64,000 nt of DNA from Schistosoma mansoni (Eukaryota > Platyhelminthes > Trematoda > Strigeidida > Schistosomatidae): contig NC_031502.1 in assembly GCF_000237925.1 (NCBI RefSeq), positions 29,277,266-29,341,265 of the forward strand. The letters run 5' to 3'. Made by a program: the position numbers and the translations under genes. The notes under the pieces were generated by a model, which saw only the letters and a program-made list of their open reading frames with translations, had not been told where the DNA came from and did no database searches. Shown here piece after piece: positions 25,259 through 38,454 of this stretch (the first letter of the stretch is position 1; each line of letters starts with the position of its first letter).

Positions 25259-28200
25259 AAAAATAAAAATGGCTCCTCATCCGTTAATGATAAAATTTAT
25301 GAAACTAATTTTACTGTGTTCAAGAAATACTGTTACAGAATTGTTCCATCAGAAATATATCAGTATGCCGATAACAAGAATCAAACATGGTACTTTCGCA
25401 GTTTTTCGATGATCATGATATAAATCAGGCACTAAGTGACTAGCTTATATTCTTAAAATTTAAGATTAACTCAGAGAAATCTCTTTTAGGCTCCCTGTAG
25501 TAACGACTAAGAGTTATGATAAACAGATTGATTCATCGTCTCCAGGGTTAACAGTCTACTAAAATGAAGGTTATTGGATCTACAACAAGATGAATATGTT
25601 AGAATTAGTTTTTTCAAAGCATACATCTACTAAAAATATTTACTTTGGTAAAAACAATGAATTATGTAAGTGTAAAATAGAGAGGACTGTTGGTTTATTC
25701 TAAATCAATGTACCTCTAAACAAAATACATTTGACATGAAACACAATGAATATCAGCTATAGGAATATATATTAACTAATAACACAAAAAACAACCAGTG
25801 TAAATTTGCAACATCATACAATGCCCCATAAAATGATAACATATACATATATACACTTTTTTACGAAGTAAAAAGATAGCTGTCACCCACGATATAACAC
25901 TTTGGTCACATTTAAAATCTTCAGGGAACCACTGAAAATGTCAAACATTTAGACTTCTAGATCACGGAACAAGAAGAAACAATGTAAATTATTTCATGGT
26001 GATAAATGTTTCTAAAATTGTGATCCTTTTATTCAACACAGTTATAAGGGCTGGCTTCTCAAACTTATGGACGACTGCTTTCCAATATTTGTGAATGCTT
26101 CAAAAAACTTTTCTCCCTCCAGATTTATTTTGATTGAATACTTATGCATGTTCAATTTTTCATGTAATCAACCACTCTGATAAAATAACTTACAATCCAT
26201 CTCAAATATAATTACTGCTGAAGTCGATCAAAGCCATCACATTGGTAAGTATACTTTCCCTCGTGTATACTCTCCAGAGAAACAACAGTTGAATATATTG
26301 GAATTAGCAAACGAAATATACTACGGAATGGAAAAGATATAATTGGAATGCAACTTATGAGGTGTTTGTGGATGGTGATCAATGGCAAGTGACTGGTGTT
26401 GCAAAACGTTTCTTTGGATATACAATGAGTGGAAACAATTTCAACGGATTTTAGAATAGTATTGTGATATTCCGCATCACAATAATCAAACAAACGATAT
26501 TGAATAAATTGGTTTTCATGTTATCCAACATCGATATATCCCACTATGAATCGCTACCAAGTGAAGGACTATGGACAGTGATCTTGTCCTAATTTCAAAC
26601 CGAACGATAATAAGGCAGTAGTAAACTCAAGTCTTTGACTGAGAATTACGTTATATTGCAAATCAACTGGAGAGACAAATATGGATCACTGAATCTTAAC
26701 TCAATGATTATATAGTATCTCGAAACCTGAAAATCCTGTACTACATCTCTTATTTATCCCTGAGTTCAGCTAGAACCAGGCCAAAACAGTGCTTCCTGTT
26801 TTTTAAATGACCCACTGTTCGATGTAATCTTTATGGTCAGCAAGTTATCAAAATCATAAATTCGTGTAATCAAACTGACAAAAATGAATCGAATTGTGAT
26901 AACAAGGAAAAAGTAAATTTTTTTTTCATTTAATATCATAAAAGTGTTAAAGAACATTAAATAAAATTGAAAATACATTCAGAAAGAAAAACATGTTATG
27001 CGAAATAACATACTTATCAATTAGTAGTACTAAAATAGTTTGTTCTTTTTTTAAAGGAATATCCAGATGTGCAGACAATTTACCCGAACGTTGACGATAC
27101 ATAAGAATCTGATCAAATTGTAAATTGAATAAAGATATAGAATATGAACGATTGAATTTCTATTCATTGACTCAATAGGATTATACACACGCCTAGAAAT
27201 TTGGTATTTTTTTCGAGCTTAATCTTCTAATCATTAGACAGTAAATAATTCTAGAAGGTTTTAAGCTAACATAGAGGAAATTTCCCCACTCCTTTTTTCC
27301 CGCCGATGACGTTACTTCGTGTTGAGATGTTATTTTAAATAACGAAAATCACAGAGTATAAATTTGTTTATCCTATCATTGGAATATATATCACGTAGGT
27401 TACTTTAAGATAAATATTTATCTAAGAGAATTTTATTCTTCCTTTATAGTACTAAATGTTATGTTAAAGAAGTAGATAACCTTTTTAGGTGTTTTGAAGA
27501 TAACATTTGTTTCACCTTGGTCTCGCCTGGTGCTGCACTGAGAACCACGATGCACCGAACAGGTGTTTCATCTTAGTACAAGACTTCTCAATCCTCATTG
27601 TCAATTCCTGCCACCTACAAATTAAGCCAGTATCCATAAAACTCTTTCATTAGTAATATATAAGTTGACTAACTAGTAACGTACTTGGAGATCAATTCCT
27701 GAAGTTCTAGTTTGAAGTGATGATCGGTAGAGTTCAGAAGGTTTTGGATTTATTAATTATAGAGCAATTATCTATCTCATGGATGAACTAAAATTGAGGA
27801 AATTTACCGAAATCATTAACGACTTACAAAACTACAAAGAAATCAGTTGTGTCTAATGTTTCGAAAGAGAAACAGTTAGATATGATTCAGCTTCTTAAAT
27901 TATAAATAAAAATTTGGAACGGATAAATATAGTTATGGTTACCAAGTAAAATAACATTTCAAAATTTCGTTACACTGAATGTTCAACAGTAATTCATTCA
28001 GACCACTGATTTATTTTAGAATATATCTAGTCTCATCCTCCTTCAGATTCACTGTGACACTTTGTTAATGTAGACAAATGATACTAGTTAACATTTGTAC
28101 ATTGTAATCGACAACACAGTTCAGTAGATACTTAAATATACAGATCAATCACTAATCCACTGTACGGTAAGTACTATCATATTTGAGAACAATTGGTTTT

Positions 28201-28842
28201 TAGTAAATTAATCTTATTTACTAAAACAAAATTTCACCAAAAATATTTACTAGCTATACAAGGGCACTGACTGGTTGCTTTTGTGAATAAAAAGTCACAA
28301 CTGCTCTTATTCAATATTATCAGTCTCAGTTGAGATTTCATCAACCAGTCAGATTTTAATAAATCTACTTGGCTGGTCTTCAATAAAATCAAATGTGTAT
28401 TCTAAAATTTTTCTCTAAACATTGCTAATTAGGACACAAAATAACATCAGAATAATGATATCTTTTTAAAAATCATTCAGTATGAACGGTTCACACAATA
28501 ACACGTTATTAGTACTAATATTAACAGTCGTAATGGTGTAGTGAACGAGAACACAAGTGGGGACAATAGAATGTATTTCAATATGATATTACAGAACATC
28601 TTAGTAAAATCTGAGAACCAAACTGTAAACACTTCATTTGCAAAATGTCAATCAATTGTCTCAAACTTGACTGTTCCTTCATTTCCACAGCATTCATTCT
28701 CTGTCCTCGTTCTCTTTTCTTTGATCTTCTTAACTTTCTGCCACCAGACATTTTACTTTGGATTGATGGTACATACAAATTATATCTGTCTATATCAGTA
28801 GCACACACCATAATGGTTATAATGATAATCACAATCATTTGT

Positions 28843-28887
<45 letters not shown>

Positions 28888-31800
28888 AGATACATGTCAA
28901 TACACTTACACAAGTGTCATTTTTCATTGGTCGAAATCAAGATACTAAAGTGGTTGAAAAAATCTACATTAGTGCTGACTACTGTTCGGAATCATATCCT
29001 CAGGTCATCTGTATAATAAATTCGTCGAATCATTTCAGATGGCTGTGCTTTTTTGTAAATCCTACTGGTTTATGGTATATCATCTTTTGATAACTAAGGG
29101 AATCTGTGATAACCTGTCCTTTTAATAATGGGATGACATGGTATTCAATAAAGGCATATTTTTTAAAAATTATTTGATTGTTTTTCTCTTCTATGAATTA
29201 TCAAAGCTAAATTGATAACATTACATCATTTAAAAACATTTTCAAATTATATTGTGGTAAGACAAGCTTAATTAGCATACCACAAACGGTGAACGAAGCC
29301 ACCACACATACAGTTCACTGATTAAACAAATCATTTGAACACAATAACAATTTCGTAGACCAGAAAATCCCTGAGTGATAACTGACATCATATCGTTTGC
29401 TCGAAAGCTAATAATCAATAACCTAAGCAACTCAATACTGACATGTAATCAAAGTTTCGTTAATAGTAGCATGGATAAATGTCAAACAGAGCAATGTATC
29501 ATAGTTATTTCTCCTCCGTCAAGTTCACAAAAACACATCGTATGAAGCCTAATAAACATGACAGCTACATCAAGAGGTATTTATCACAGACTCTAATATT
29601 CTATACATTGAAAAATGTTCTTGCCACGGTTTGTACAACTTAATGCAATTTATAGCTAGTATTCATCACAGGGTGACAATGCCAAACAGATTTCAGCTAT
29701 GTCGGTAGCAAGACAAACATTCTCAATGACATTGAATAATCGTTTCTGTAAAGTGTTAATTAACTAGATTGAGTATGGTGAAGCGTTAAATTCCAACTCA
29801 GTGTTAAACGCTAACAACGAAACTTTACAATCCTATGTTCCATTGGTGGTAAGGTTGTAGATGTGCACTGCTGAAGAGTCCCATACGAGCATAAATGAGC
29901 TTACCAAAATTCTTTAATCTTCAGAAGTGTCTTAACTAATGCCAGTCCAAACTAATGAATTAGTTCATCGCTTATACTTCAGTATCATTCTCTAACGTCT
30001 CTATTGCATATGGAATTAATCAATAATAATTTAAGTGCATATTTGTCTGTAATTACTCAGATGTTTCCCATTACAATCCTTAAATAACTGTATATGCGAT
30101 ATGTGCATAAAAATGTGCACATATGGACACATATTAACATGCGTTTACTAGTGGGTTTACTCTGCTACTAATACTACTACTACCACTGCCGCTACTCAAA
30201 TAGAATGCCCCTATCAACAACAATAAAACAACAATATATGCGAAGAAAATGCATCACCTTTTTTCATTGTCTTATTTTAATTGTTTGGTTGTATATATAT
30301 ATTCAACCATTGTTTCTGTCGATGAAACAGTTGATTGCCAAAATGTTTTCTACATATATTTATATATTTAAAGTAGTTTGTTACGATTATAATACTGAAT
30401 CATGCTGATATTGATAATAAAATTGATTAGATACATGTATTGATTTATGACTGTATGAGAGGTAATTTTTTCTCTCACTTAAACGGTGTCTGATAAAAAA
30501 GTCTGGCTGATAAAATATTTCAAGTTATTAACAAAATTCAGTAATATTCTCAAGTAACATTATAAAAAGACTGACTATAATGTATAATATTATCTCTACG
30601 TTCCCACCGTACCGATATACAGAATAGCAACAATATACTAACGCTCAGTTACGACGAGAATAGTTCATTGGCGACGTCACTGACTGAAAAATCAAGCAAC
30701 ACGAGTTGAAACCCGAAGAGGAGTACCGGTTTTTTCAGTATTCCAGGTAAACTTTACTGATCACTGCTAACCAGTAGAAAACCTAGGTCATAAGGCCTAA
30801 AAGCCAAAAATTTAACTCTTTTAGGAGCTGTGGGTGAACACAGTTGGGATATCTAAAATTAAGATTAAATAACGGTTTGTTTCAGTTGATATCAGTTCAC
30901 GATAAATAGATTTCTTTAGTCGAACAAAATCTTTACAAACCACCATCTTAATAAACAAAAGTGGAATGATTCTTAAGCTTATTCCATAAAACGTAGCATA
31001 AGAAATAGTCAAACAAATGTTTGTTAATGCTGAATGTCAGAAAACGGTTAGTTTTACAACAATTCATTCAACGGTAAAGTTTTTCTTTACCCAGAGCGGG
31101 CCATTTCAAAATTCAATAGCACAATGAGTACGATTTACCCTGAAGTTATTCATGTATCTTCCATTATATATATAATTAAAAGCATTGACTCTTCTAAAAA
31201 GACGAACTAATCGCTACATATTAACTACATCAATGATTGCAAATAATTCTGGAGGAGGATGACATTGCCCTATCAGTCAATTTAGTGTGATACAAAAGTT
31301 TCCTATTTGTTTGTTTAAACAAACGTTTGCATTTTTCTTTCTGTATCCTAGTTCCAGCCACTCTCTTGGAATGCATATACATTGAGTCCAACTCTATTAA
31401 TTTATGCCCTAACAAAAAGTGATGTGAATTGGTAACGACATAATGGAATTACATATGTAGATGAATTAACACTATAGCCGAAAAACTACATTGAATAAGG
31501 AGATAGAAGGAAATAGGGATGTTTACAAAGTAAACATTAACTGCTTTAGCAGTAGCTTTTGTATAAACACTTAATAAATTAAGGCAACTCATAAGCGAAC
31601 AATATTGGTTTCAATTAGATCTTCATAAGGCTTTACACTAATGTACAAGAATATATGAAAAATATTAAACCAGTCAAGGTAGTTTATAAATTAATGAAAG
31701 GACTAAAACAAATTACATAATTAAACATTGTAAGTAAAGGGCACAGATTAATGGTGTAATTATAGATGTACTAATAGGTATAAGAATAATAAGGGCTAGA

Positions 31801-34800
31801 ATAAAGGTGTCCCAACATAGAAAATAGGTCAGAACTTTGAAAAAAACAGATATTAAGACAATCATCGTTAAAAATTGTTAAAATTAAGAAATAAGAGCAA
31901 AGCCTGATGAAAATCTAATTGAAAACAACATTCTGCTTATACCTTTTGTTCCAATTTCCACAATGGGAATTTTTGATACTAGGTAGATTGTACTGTCATA
32001 AAAAACAATAAAAAAGTTCATTAAAAGTGGGATCTCATTCGAAACAACTAATAGTAAATATGTATAGGATTAATGATTGACCACTGCACAAGGATGTGTA
32101 TTAGCATTATTCAACCAAACTGACCTAACAGTGAATTTTACAAAAACATGAAATCTGTCCATCAACGTTAGGCATGCGTACCACTTAAATCTAATAATAT
32201 ACTTTAGCAAGTGAATATGAACAATTTTTATTGATTTATAATTCACCAATAAACTTTGGTATTTACATTTTAAATACAATAATGACAGTATATTTTGAGA
32301 TCGATTAAAGGAATCACTCTGATTTGCTAGTGTGATCAGACTGACAGATTTTTTCTATTAAGGTTCATTAGTTGTGTAGATGAGATTAATAAACTACCTC
32401 AAAATAAATGTTGTTCGCGTATACTGACATGGTACAAACCTATCCTAATTCAATTTAATAGATCCATTAACAAAACCGGTTTTATAATCGATCTTTATAC
32501 ACCAGAGTTTATATATGTAAGCCTCAATATCGATCTAATAATTTTAAATTGTTTGAAAAGTTTGAATTGTGGTAATCACAGTCAGACCATGTTTAAAAAA
32601 TACCAGCATCTAGTGGATGAATATGAGTATTGTGTTAATTATCAATCATTGTCTACCTTGAAAACCTTTATATATATATATATAATTTAGAGATAACTCA
32701 TGCATGTTAGTAACTAAAGCAATTAGTTTTGATGATAGGGATCTTGTCTGTTTAGTAAATTTTACTTTAAATTGCTGAATCGAATCATTCATATCACTAA
32801 CGTATGATATGACTGTTCTCCAATACCATCACTAAACCTTCACTCTCTACACACTAATTTATCTTTATAAATCTCAGCTTACTCGGAATTTTGAAAATCC
32901 TACCTTACATCTAATCACTAATAAGTAATGGGTTAAAATTTAGCTAGTTATTTCTTGCATGAATATTTATTCAATGCCCAATATTCACAAGGTATTTGAT
33001 CATGGAATTTCTTATTGATCAATTTCTGCCTCTTTTCAACCAAACCAAGTAATGTTGTTGAATGCTCTTGGGTAGAACGCGCATCGGACGAACAATGTAT
33101 CTAGATTTACAAGAGCAGGTGAATTAATAACTTCATGTAGAAGTGATCAGGCGAGAAAACTTATGCTTTAGATTGTTGTTGAACACTATTTGGTTAGAAA
33201 ATACTAACCTCAACATTGCGAGACAGAATATTCTCTTAAAAGCTAAAAGTCCTTCTCTTTAAAATGTCTAAAGGTTCGCCACATTTCTAACAATAAACAC
33301 CCATAATGACAACACACATAAAATGATTAGATAGTCTTAAGACACTGTAGTTGTTTCGTTATTACAGAATTTCACTAATTCTCCACGCAATGCCATTTTA
33401 TAATATAGACCTGTTTGGTTTTTGGTTTTTTCATATTTATAAACGAAAAAACTTTGACTCTGAAATTCTTAAATAGCTTTATAAGTGTTTTTATTTCAAA
33501 TGAAAAACCCAGTTGTCATTTAAAAATCCACTAAATTTCATTATCGCTATTAGTCTAAGAATGAAAATAGATATTTGCTTTTCACGGAGTCAGATTTTTG
33601 GTTAAAGTCGTTTACGTAAAGTCAAAATTAAGGTAGATTACTTTTAAATTTACATTATTCGGTAAGTGGCCGTCTAATAACAATAATAATAATAGTACTC
33701 AGTTTTGCATCAAAAACTAACTTTAACTAGACAACTATAGGAAACTAGCAAGCACTGTTTGGTCTTAATATGAGTCAACTCCCCATTGATGAACTTTTCA
33801 AACTCATCAGAGATCGAATACAGGATCTTCTGAACTTTCTACATCACAAATACCTTTTTTTACCATTAGACTGGTACCCAGTGATCCATATTGCCAATTT
33901 CAGTTGATTTACAACGTTGGATAACCATCGTCAATTGATCTCAGTGATAAGTGTCTCATGCCTGATATAGTTAAACCTCAATGGTTACGGAGTCTCTTTA
34001 GAGTTTTCACGAATTTCTCTCCTTATTACTGACGTCTACACAGTTGATCACGATTAATATAGAAGATTTAGAGACTATTAAATTGAAACTCAGCAACCTA
34101 AAAGAAATACACCAACTATAAGGTTTAAAGATCCTATGTTCGACCGCTGGTCCATTCACGGATGCGTACTGCTGAAAAATCTTAAACTAAAAAGAAACAC
34201 CCCTCTAGTATTCCTCCATTCAGAATGGTTGTTTAGCTAAAGTTGGTACATGATGTGAAGCTACAAGCTGAACAATTTCTAATAAACCATTCTTGTTAAT
34301 ACGTTATAATATCTTAAAAGAAATAATTATAACTATGCTTCGTATTTACCTCCTAATCATTACTTGATGATATAAATTTGCAAATCAGTAAGCCAGATGG
34401 GTTACATTTATCCCGAGTCATATACAAAACACACTGACGAATGGCTTTTAGAAATTCCATATGTTATCAATTCATTTTAATACTGCTGAATAGCTTAACA
34501 ACATGAATCATTCAAAAGCTATTGAACAGTTGTAACATCTTGGTTTTCAAACCCTTTAAAACTCATCATTCACAACTCTGTGAAAGACTTGAATAAGTAC
34601 ATTCCTGTCACTTAACATAAATGATAACAATACAGCTGCAATGAAATAATATACATCATCGACTTGTTTGATCAATATTTTACTTGACAATATAACAAAA
34701 TGATTCTAATTTAATGCCAACGATGAGTTACTAATTTAAAGGAATAACTTTTACAGTTATTTCTGAGAGATGAAGTACAACTTCTGTTAGATAATACCCC

Positions 34801-36608
34801 TTTATGTTTTGTTGATGATGAAAAATATAGAATAAAAATCAATTGTGCATTCAACTACATTCAGTTTTCAGTATATCTTAAGTGAAAAAGACTTATTTTA
34901 CCAGTATAGATTGATTATTTCTTGACATATATGGGAGTACATTAAATATCGATCTAATTTTCTAATAATAAGATTATGGTGAAAAGAAAGAAAGCGCCTA
35001 AAATAAATATGTGATCAATAAGTTAATCTATAAAACAATAAACAGATATACTTTACTATGGTAACCGTATTAGAAACTTTGCTCTCAATAAGAAGTTCTT
35101 AGATGGATAATTTATACTGATACTCATCATAACCCTATTTTAATATATATAGTAATACGCACCAGTCACGCCATTCGTTATAATCTTTCCACCGATGAAA
35201 TACGCATCCCAGAATAAATACAATTAAGGATAACTTTAAGTTGTGACAACAAATAAAGCACAGTATTGTATATCTGCCATCAAAATGCTTTATAATTGCC
35301 TTGTACAGTCCTTCAAATGGTATGGTTAGGACAAGTTTAGAAATACAACACACCACTTGGAAGAAACCATATATATATTTCAGAGCGACTAATATAAACT
35401 TCTGCCCACTGAACACGTTCAAAAGTTAAATATCAAGGTTATGAAAAAATGTTTCAACCTCTTCTATGAGAATTGAATAGACTGTTAAATCTTTTTTTCT
35501 TATATTAGATTGAGCAGTGAACTTAACATTTAAATTCCTTCATTTTACCTAATTACATTGACTCACATATATCTATCTTATATTTCATTTTCTATAGAGC
35601 TAACCATCTTTAAGATCACCGTTGAAAAATTGTCGGAAAATCAAGATTAACTCTGTACACTTATTTGGAGATTTCATCTCTTCCACAGAATAGTAATATT
35701 CAATCACTAGGCCTCATTAACAGTAGAAATTTCAACAGCTCCACTGATGAACACATGTCAAGTGACAAGTCAATTATCCTTGTACTCGAAAACAGAAAAA
35801 TTGATTACATGGTAATATCTATAGTGAATTTGATGAGAACACAAATGAGAATTGCAAGAAAAAAGAATCTAAAAAAAAATCAATTAACTTACTTCGCTTC
35901 CGGTTTCAATTCAATTAATGGTTTTACACTACAATCGCAATTCCATAAATTTTCACTTAGTTGGATTTTTAAAAATTGATCATTTTGTATACGTTCAGCT
36001 AGTTCTTTCCATGGTATATAAGTTAATAAGTTTTCAGATAAGTTAATATCTTCCAAATGTGTTAGTAATTGTTTAAAATTATTTGGTAATTGTGTTAAAT
36101 GTGTTCGAACAAGATATAATCGTGTTAATTTATTTAATATAACAAAATCATCAATGTTATCTAATACATGATCATTAATGCGCAATGTATTTAATTTTTC
36201 ACTAAGACCAGCTAGAGATTGAGCATCTAAACGATACGGACCATCGACATTACTCAATGATAAGCGTTCTAGACTATTACGACTAAATATATTAAAAAAT
36301 TTCGGTTCAATTGAATAAATAGTGGATTTCTCGATTTGTAAACGTTTAATTTGTGCACCTTGATATTTTTCAAATGATTTAATGTCTAGTTTAGTTTTTA
36401 CACTTCTTATAATCAATTCATATTTACCAGTTAAATTATTTAGAAACGAACTTGATGGGAATTCATTGGTACATATAATTACAGATTGAGCTGGTTCACA
36501 ACTTCCATGAATTATTTTAATCGGAATAGAATATATAGTAAAAAATAATAGAATTAAATGGGTTACTGATGAAGACTTTCCAAAAAATAACGCTGAACTA
36601 AATAACAT
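20906..36608 (-). CDS. leucine-rich-repeat single-pass membrane protein (3 exons)
   Basis: Exons 36608-35893, 24162-23713 and 21056-20906 (716, 450 and 151 bases) join in frame to 438 residues plus TAA. The domains are: a signal peptide (about 1-35), a two-cysteine N-cap (C37, C46), about five or six LRRs (87-220, e.g. LERLSLSN, LTRLYLVR, LEDINLSEN) and an LRR C-terminal cap (C224, C226, C247, C267) that is complete only after splicing exons 1 and 2. A Gln/Asn/Gly-rich linker follows, then a transmembrane helix (about 342-363), a basic stop-transfer (RKRAQRRK) and a ~75-residue cytoplasmic tail. N58 is an N-glycosylation site. The layout fits a surface adhesion or receptor-type protein; no ligand or ortholog can be named. 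A further alternative exon in the long first intron cannot be excluded. Confidence 0.85.
21057..23712 (-). other. LRR gene intron 2 (2.7 kb)
   Basis: GT (23712-23711) to AG (21058-21057), with a pyrimidine-rich acceptor (tttgctttttcag). It contains a TA run near 23129-23149 and a (CA)-rich stretch near 22270-22300; no other features are recognised. Confidence 0.75.
23713..24162 (-). CDS. LRR gene exon 2 (LRR cap, linker, transmembrane helix)
   Basis: The acceptor is tttttag before AGCTAAAATT. Its first base completes Lys239, and the exon then encodes AKIYEFRCHTPENL, which supplies the last two cysteines of the LRR cap. It also carries the linker, the membrane helix (MIIVICVVIGCIIVIIISLI) and the basic anchor. 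It ends TATTG before GTAAGT. The donor itself reads TGG TAA in frame, so an unspliced transcript would stop at 23709 with a shorter tail. Confidence 0.87.
25229..25256. repeat. (AT)n microsatellite
   Basis: About 28 bases of AT dinucleotide repeat in LRR intron 1. It produces artefactual IYIYIY frames. Confidence 0.9.
28535..28830 (+). repeat. dispersed repeat R1, copy 2
   Basis: It shares with 7475-7800, in the same order, gagaacacaagtggggacaa, an acagaacatct/acagaccatct block, caatcaattgtctcaa and cttgactg. It lies in antisense orientation to the LRR gene, in its intron. Its end adjoins a 40-base TA run. Confidence 0.6.
28846..28885. repeat. (TA)n microsatellite, 40 bases
   Basis: Perfect TA dinucleotide run directly at the end of repeat R1 copy 2. 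It is the longest TA run in the window. Confidence 0.9.
29845..29892 (+). repeat. hammerhead SINE fragment
   Basis: It contains gatgtgcactgctgaagagt, followed by cccatac. This matches the stem I plus CTGANGA plus stem II entry of the SINE hammerhead. The GAAA box is absent, so only the 5' half of the ribozyme remains. Confidence 0.6.
34138..34245 (+). repeat. degenerate hammerhead SINE fragment
   Basis: It runs in SINE order from a B-box-like gttcgac through ggatgcgtactgctga, agaaac and a decayed right-arm end. A tRNA-like decayed stretch upstream (about 33912-34010) may be part of the same insertion. Confidence 0.45.
35893..36608 (-). CDS. LRR gene exon 1 (signal peptide, LRRs)
   Basis: It starts at ATG 36608, which gives a hydrophobic signal sequence (LILLFFTIYS) and a likely cleavage near residues 35-36. 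It ends at a good donor (GCGAA followed by GTAAGTT) in phase 2 after residue 238. The strand, the conserved LRR spacing and the clean frame make this the clearest coding exon in the left two-thirds of the window. Confidence 0.9.
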
Positions 36609-37850
36609 GTGAAATAATTTGTGATTATTATTAGTAGTAATAGTAGTAGGTAAAAATGATTCCGAATGTTTTCTCGTGGCTGTGTGTGCTATTGCCTGAC
36701 TGATTCTTTGCTATCAAGTTGGTTGTTGATGATAGTGTTCAAGCAGTTGGTGAAATATATGGATTAATCGCAAAGAAAATAACGGTATTTCCAAATATAA
36801 TACAAGTAGCATACAATGATAACAGAGGTTCCAGTCAAATTTTCCTCAATGTAATTTCAATTTGAAAAAAGCTTTTTTATATATATCTATGAATAAGTAT
36901 TCACAGTTGATTTATTAGCAGTTAACTACCTCGTGTTTTTAATGACATTTATATACATATATATCTCCGTTGATAAGAATTAAAATAACAGTAAGTATTA
37001 ATCAGATTTTAAAACAACAATAATTAAAGTATTTATCTCTCTCTCTCTCTCTTGCTCTGAAAAATGTTCTCCTTGATGGTTTACGTATTTTTCTAATTAC
37101 TATGTGCCAGTGTTCGTGCTGATGTGTACGATGTATGCGTTCGTAAGTGGGTGGGTGGGTGACTGGTTCTTTGTGTATGCGCGTATGTATACGAACCGTA
37201 ACTCTAGTGTTTGTATCCGTTTCTGTTCCGGGGTGATACTGGACTTTGAACGAATTGTGTAACAGTATTACACAAAATAATTTATATGCACTTTACTCTT
37301 TGTAATACGAAATAATAAAAAACTAATATTTTGAACGGATACAGACCCGTATGTTATGCATTGTATTGTTGCCGCGTTTTATCAGGATAGTGCAATGATT
37401 CATATTCATCGCTTATTTTTAATGGCAATCATAATGAGAAATAATATTTCAATGTATATAGATGCACACACACAAATCATATACATACATGTACATGCAG
37501 CATATAAAGAAGCCAATAAAAATGTAAGTAAACGCCCACTCAATAAACTAATCACAATAGAGAGTTTAACAATTACCATATAAGAATAGTGAGAAGAAAT
37601 ATGAGTGTACAGACATTTATAGTAAACGGACATATTCATCACCCAACCAATCCAAATCAAAAACTTATGGATTGCTTAGGCATTGACGACCCATCAATCC
37701 ATTTTCAATTCACAAAACATCAAAGATGGTCTTTCTCAAGCTCACGATGAGTTTAAACGATAATAGATGATAACTAGCCAATTAAATCTCAAGATTCATT
37801 TATGAGATATGCCTGATTACTCAACCAAAATTTAGGCATGAAGAATAAGT
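36609..37850. other. 5' flank of the LRR gene
   Basis: Upstream region of the minus-strand gene. It holds a CT dinucleotide run (about 37037-37053), a GT/GGTG-rich stretch (about 37145-37165) and CA repeats near 37465-37475. No exon or defined promoter element is supportable. Confidence 0.5.
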
Positions 37851-37854
37851 TGCA

Positions 37855-38045
37855 CTATGGCTTCTTGCCCACATGCCACGTGTTAGCGAGTATTTTAAGT
37901 GTCAAACCTCGCATCCTTCCTTGGCCTTAATTCCTTTGATGGCATGTTTTGGTTTTTTTCTTCTTTCATTTTTATTTGGTTATTATTGATTTTTAAGTTA
38001 TTGTTTTGTAATTTTAAACTCTAATCAGTTGTTTGTTATATCTAG
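37855..38045 (+). mobile_element. Penelope-like element 3' tail fragment
   Basis: This stretch, including cctcgcatccttccttggcc, an aattcctttgatgg block and gcatgttttgg, aligns by eye with the tail of the fossil at 17880-17940 and has the same T-rich run after it. It is a short, old 3' remnant without coding sequence. Confidence 0.5.
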
Positions 38046-38084
38046 AGCCTTGAACTTCTTAATATATAGATATATATGTCCAAT

Positions 38085-38254
38085 GATACAGGAAATACGT
38101 ACGAGCAGTCTTGGGTGCTATTCGGTCCTTCCTATCTGCCTAGCCCAGCCAGTTGAGTCCAGAACACAAATAACAGCCTCGGCAATATGAATCATTATTA
38201 CAAGCATACTGGGTTATATATATTAACCAAACAGACCAAAAAATATACCAAAAA
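38085..38254. repeat. GC-richer repeat-like block next to the gap
   Basis: A patch with ggtgctattcggtccttcct and gcctagcccagccagttgag stands out from the AT-rich surroundings and runs into the assembly gap. I take it as part of a dispersed repeat; the family is not assigned. Confidence 0.4.
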
Positions 38255-38454
38255 NNNNNNNNNNNNNNNNNNNNNNNNNNNNNNNNNNNNNNNNNNNNNN
38301 NNNNNNNNNNNNNNNNNNNNNNNNNNNNNNNNNNNNNNNNNNNNNNNNNNNNNNNNNNNNNNNNNNNNNNNNNNNNNNNNNNNNNNNNNNNNNNNNNNNN
38401 NNNNNNNNNNNNNNNNNNNNNNNNNNNNNNNNNNNNNNNNNNNNNNNNNNNNNN
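38255..38454. other. assembly gap (200 N)
   Basis: Exactly 200 unresolved bases, a round number that suggests a scaffold gap of set rather than measured size. It is flanked on the left by repeat-like sequence, a likely reason for the break. Confidence 0.95.

Larger units (their letters stand above)
24165..35892 (-). other. LRR gene intron 1 (11.7 kb)
   Basis: GT (35892-35891) to AG (24164-24163). The intron holds TA runs (25229-25256 and 28846-28885), copy 2 of repeat R1 (28535-28830), a hammerhead SINE fragment (29845-29892) and a degenerate SINE (34138-34245). A GC-richer unassigned patch lies near 27520-27620. No additional exon with conserved features was seen. Confidence 0.7.

Noticed and set aside
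28578-29016. Open frames of 111 and 123 codons on both strands
   Set aside because: Their length comes from a TA dinucleotide run (IYIYIY) joined to repeat R1 sequence; they have no protein-like composition.
36871-36886. TATA-like motif about 265 bases upstream of the LRR gene start (minus strand)
   Set aside because: TATATA stretches are frequent in this AT-rich window and no transcription start evidence supports it.
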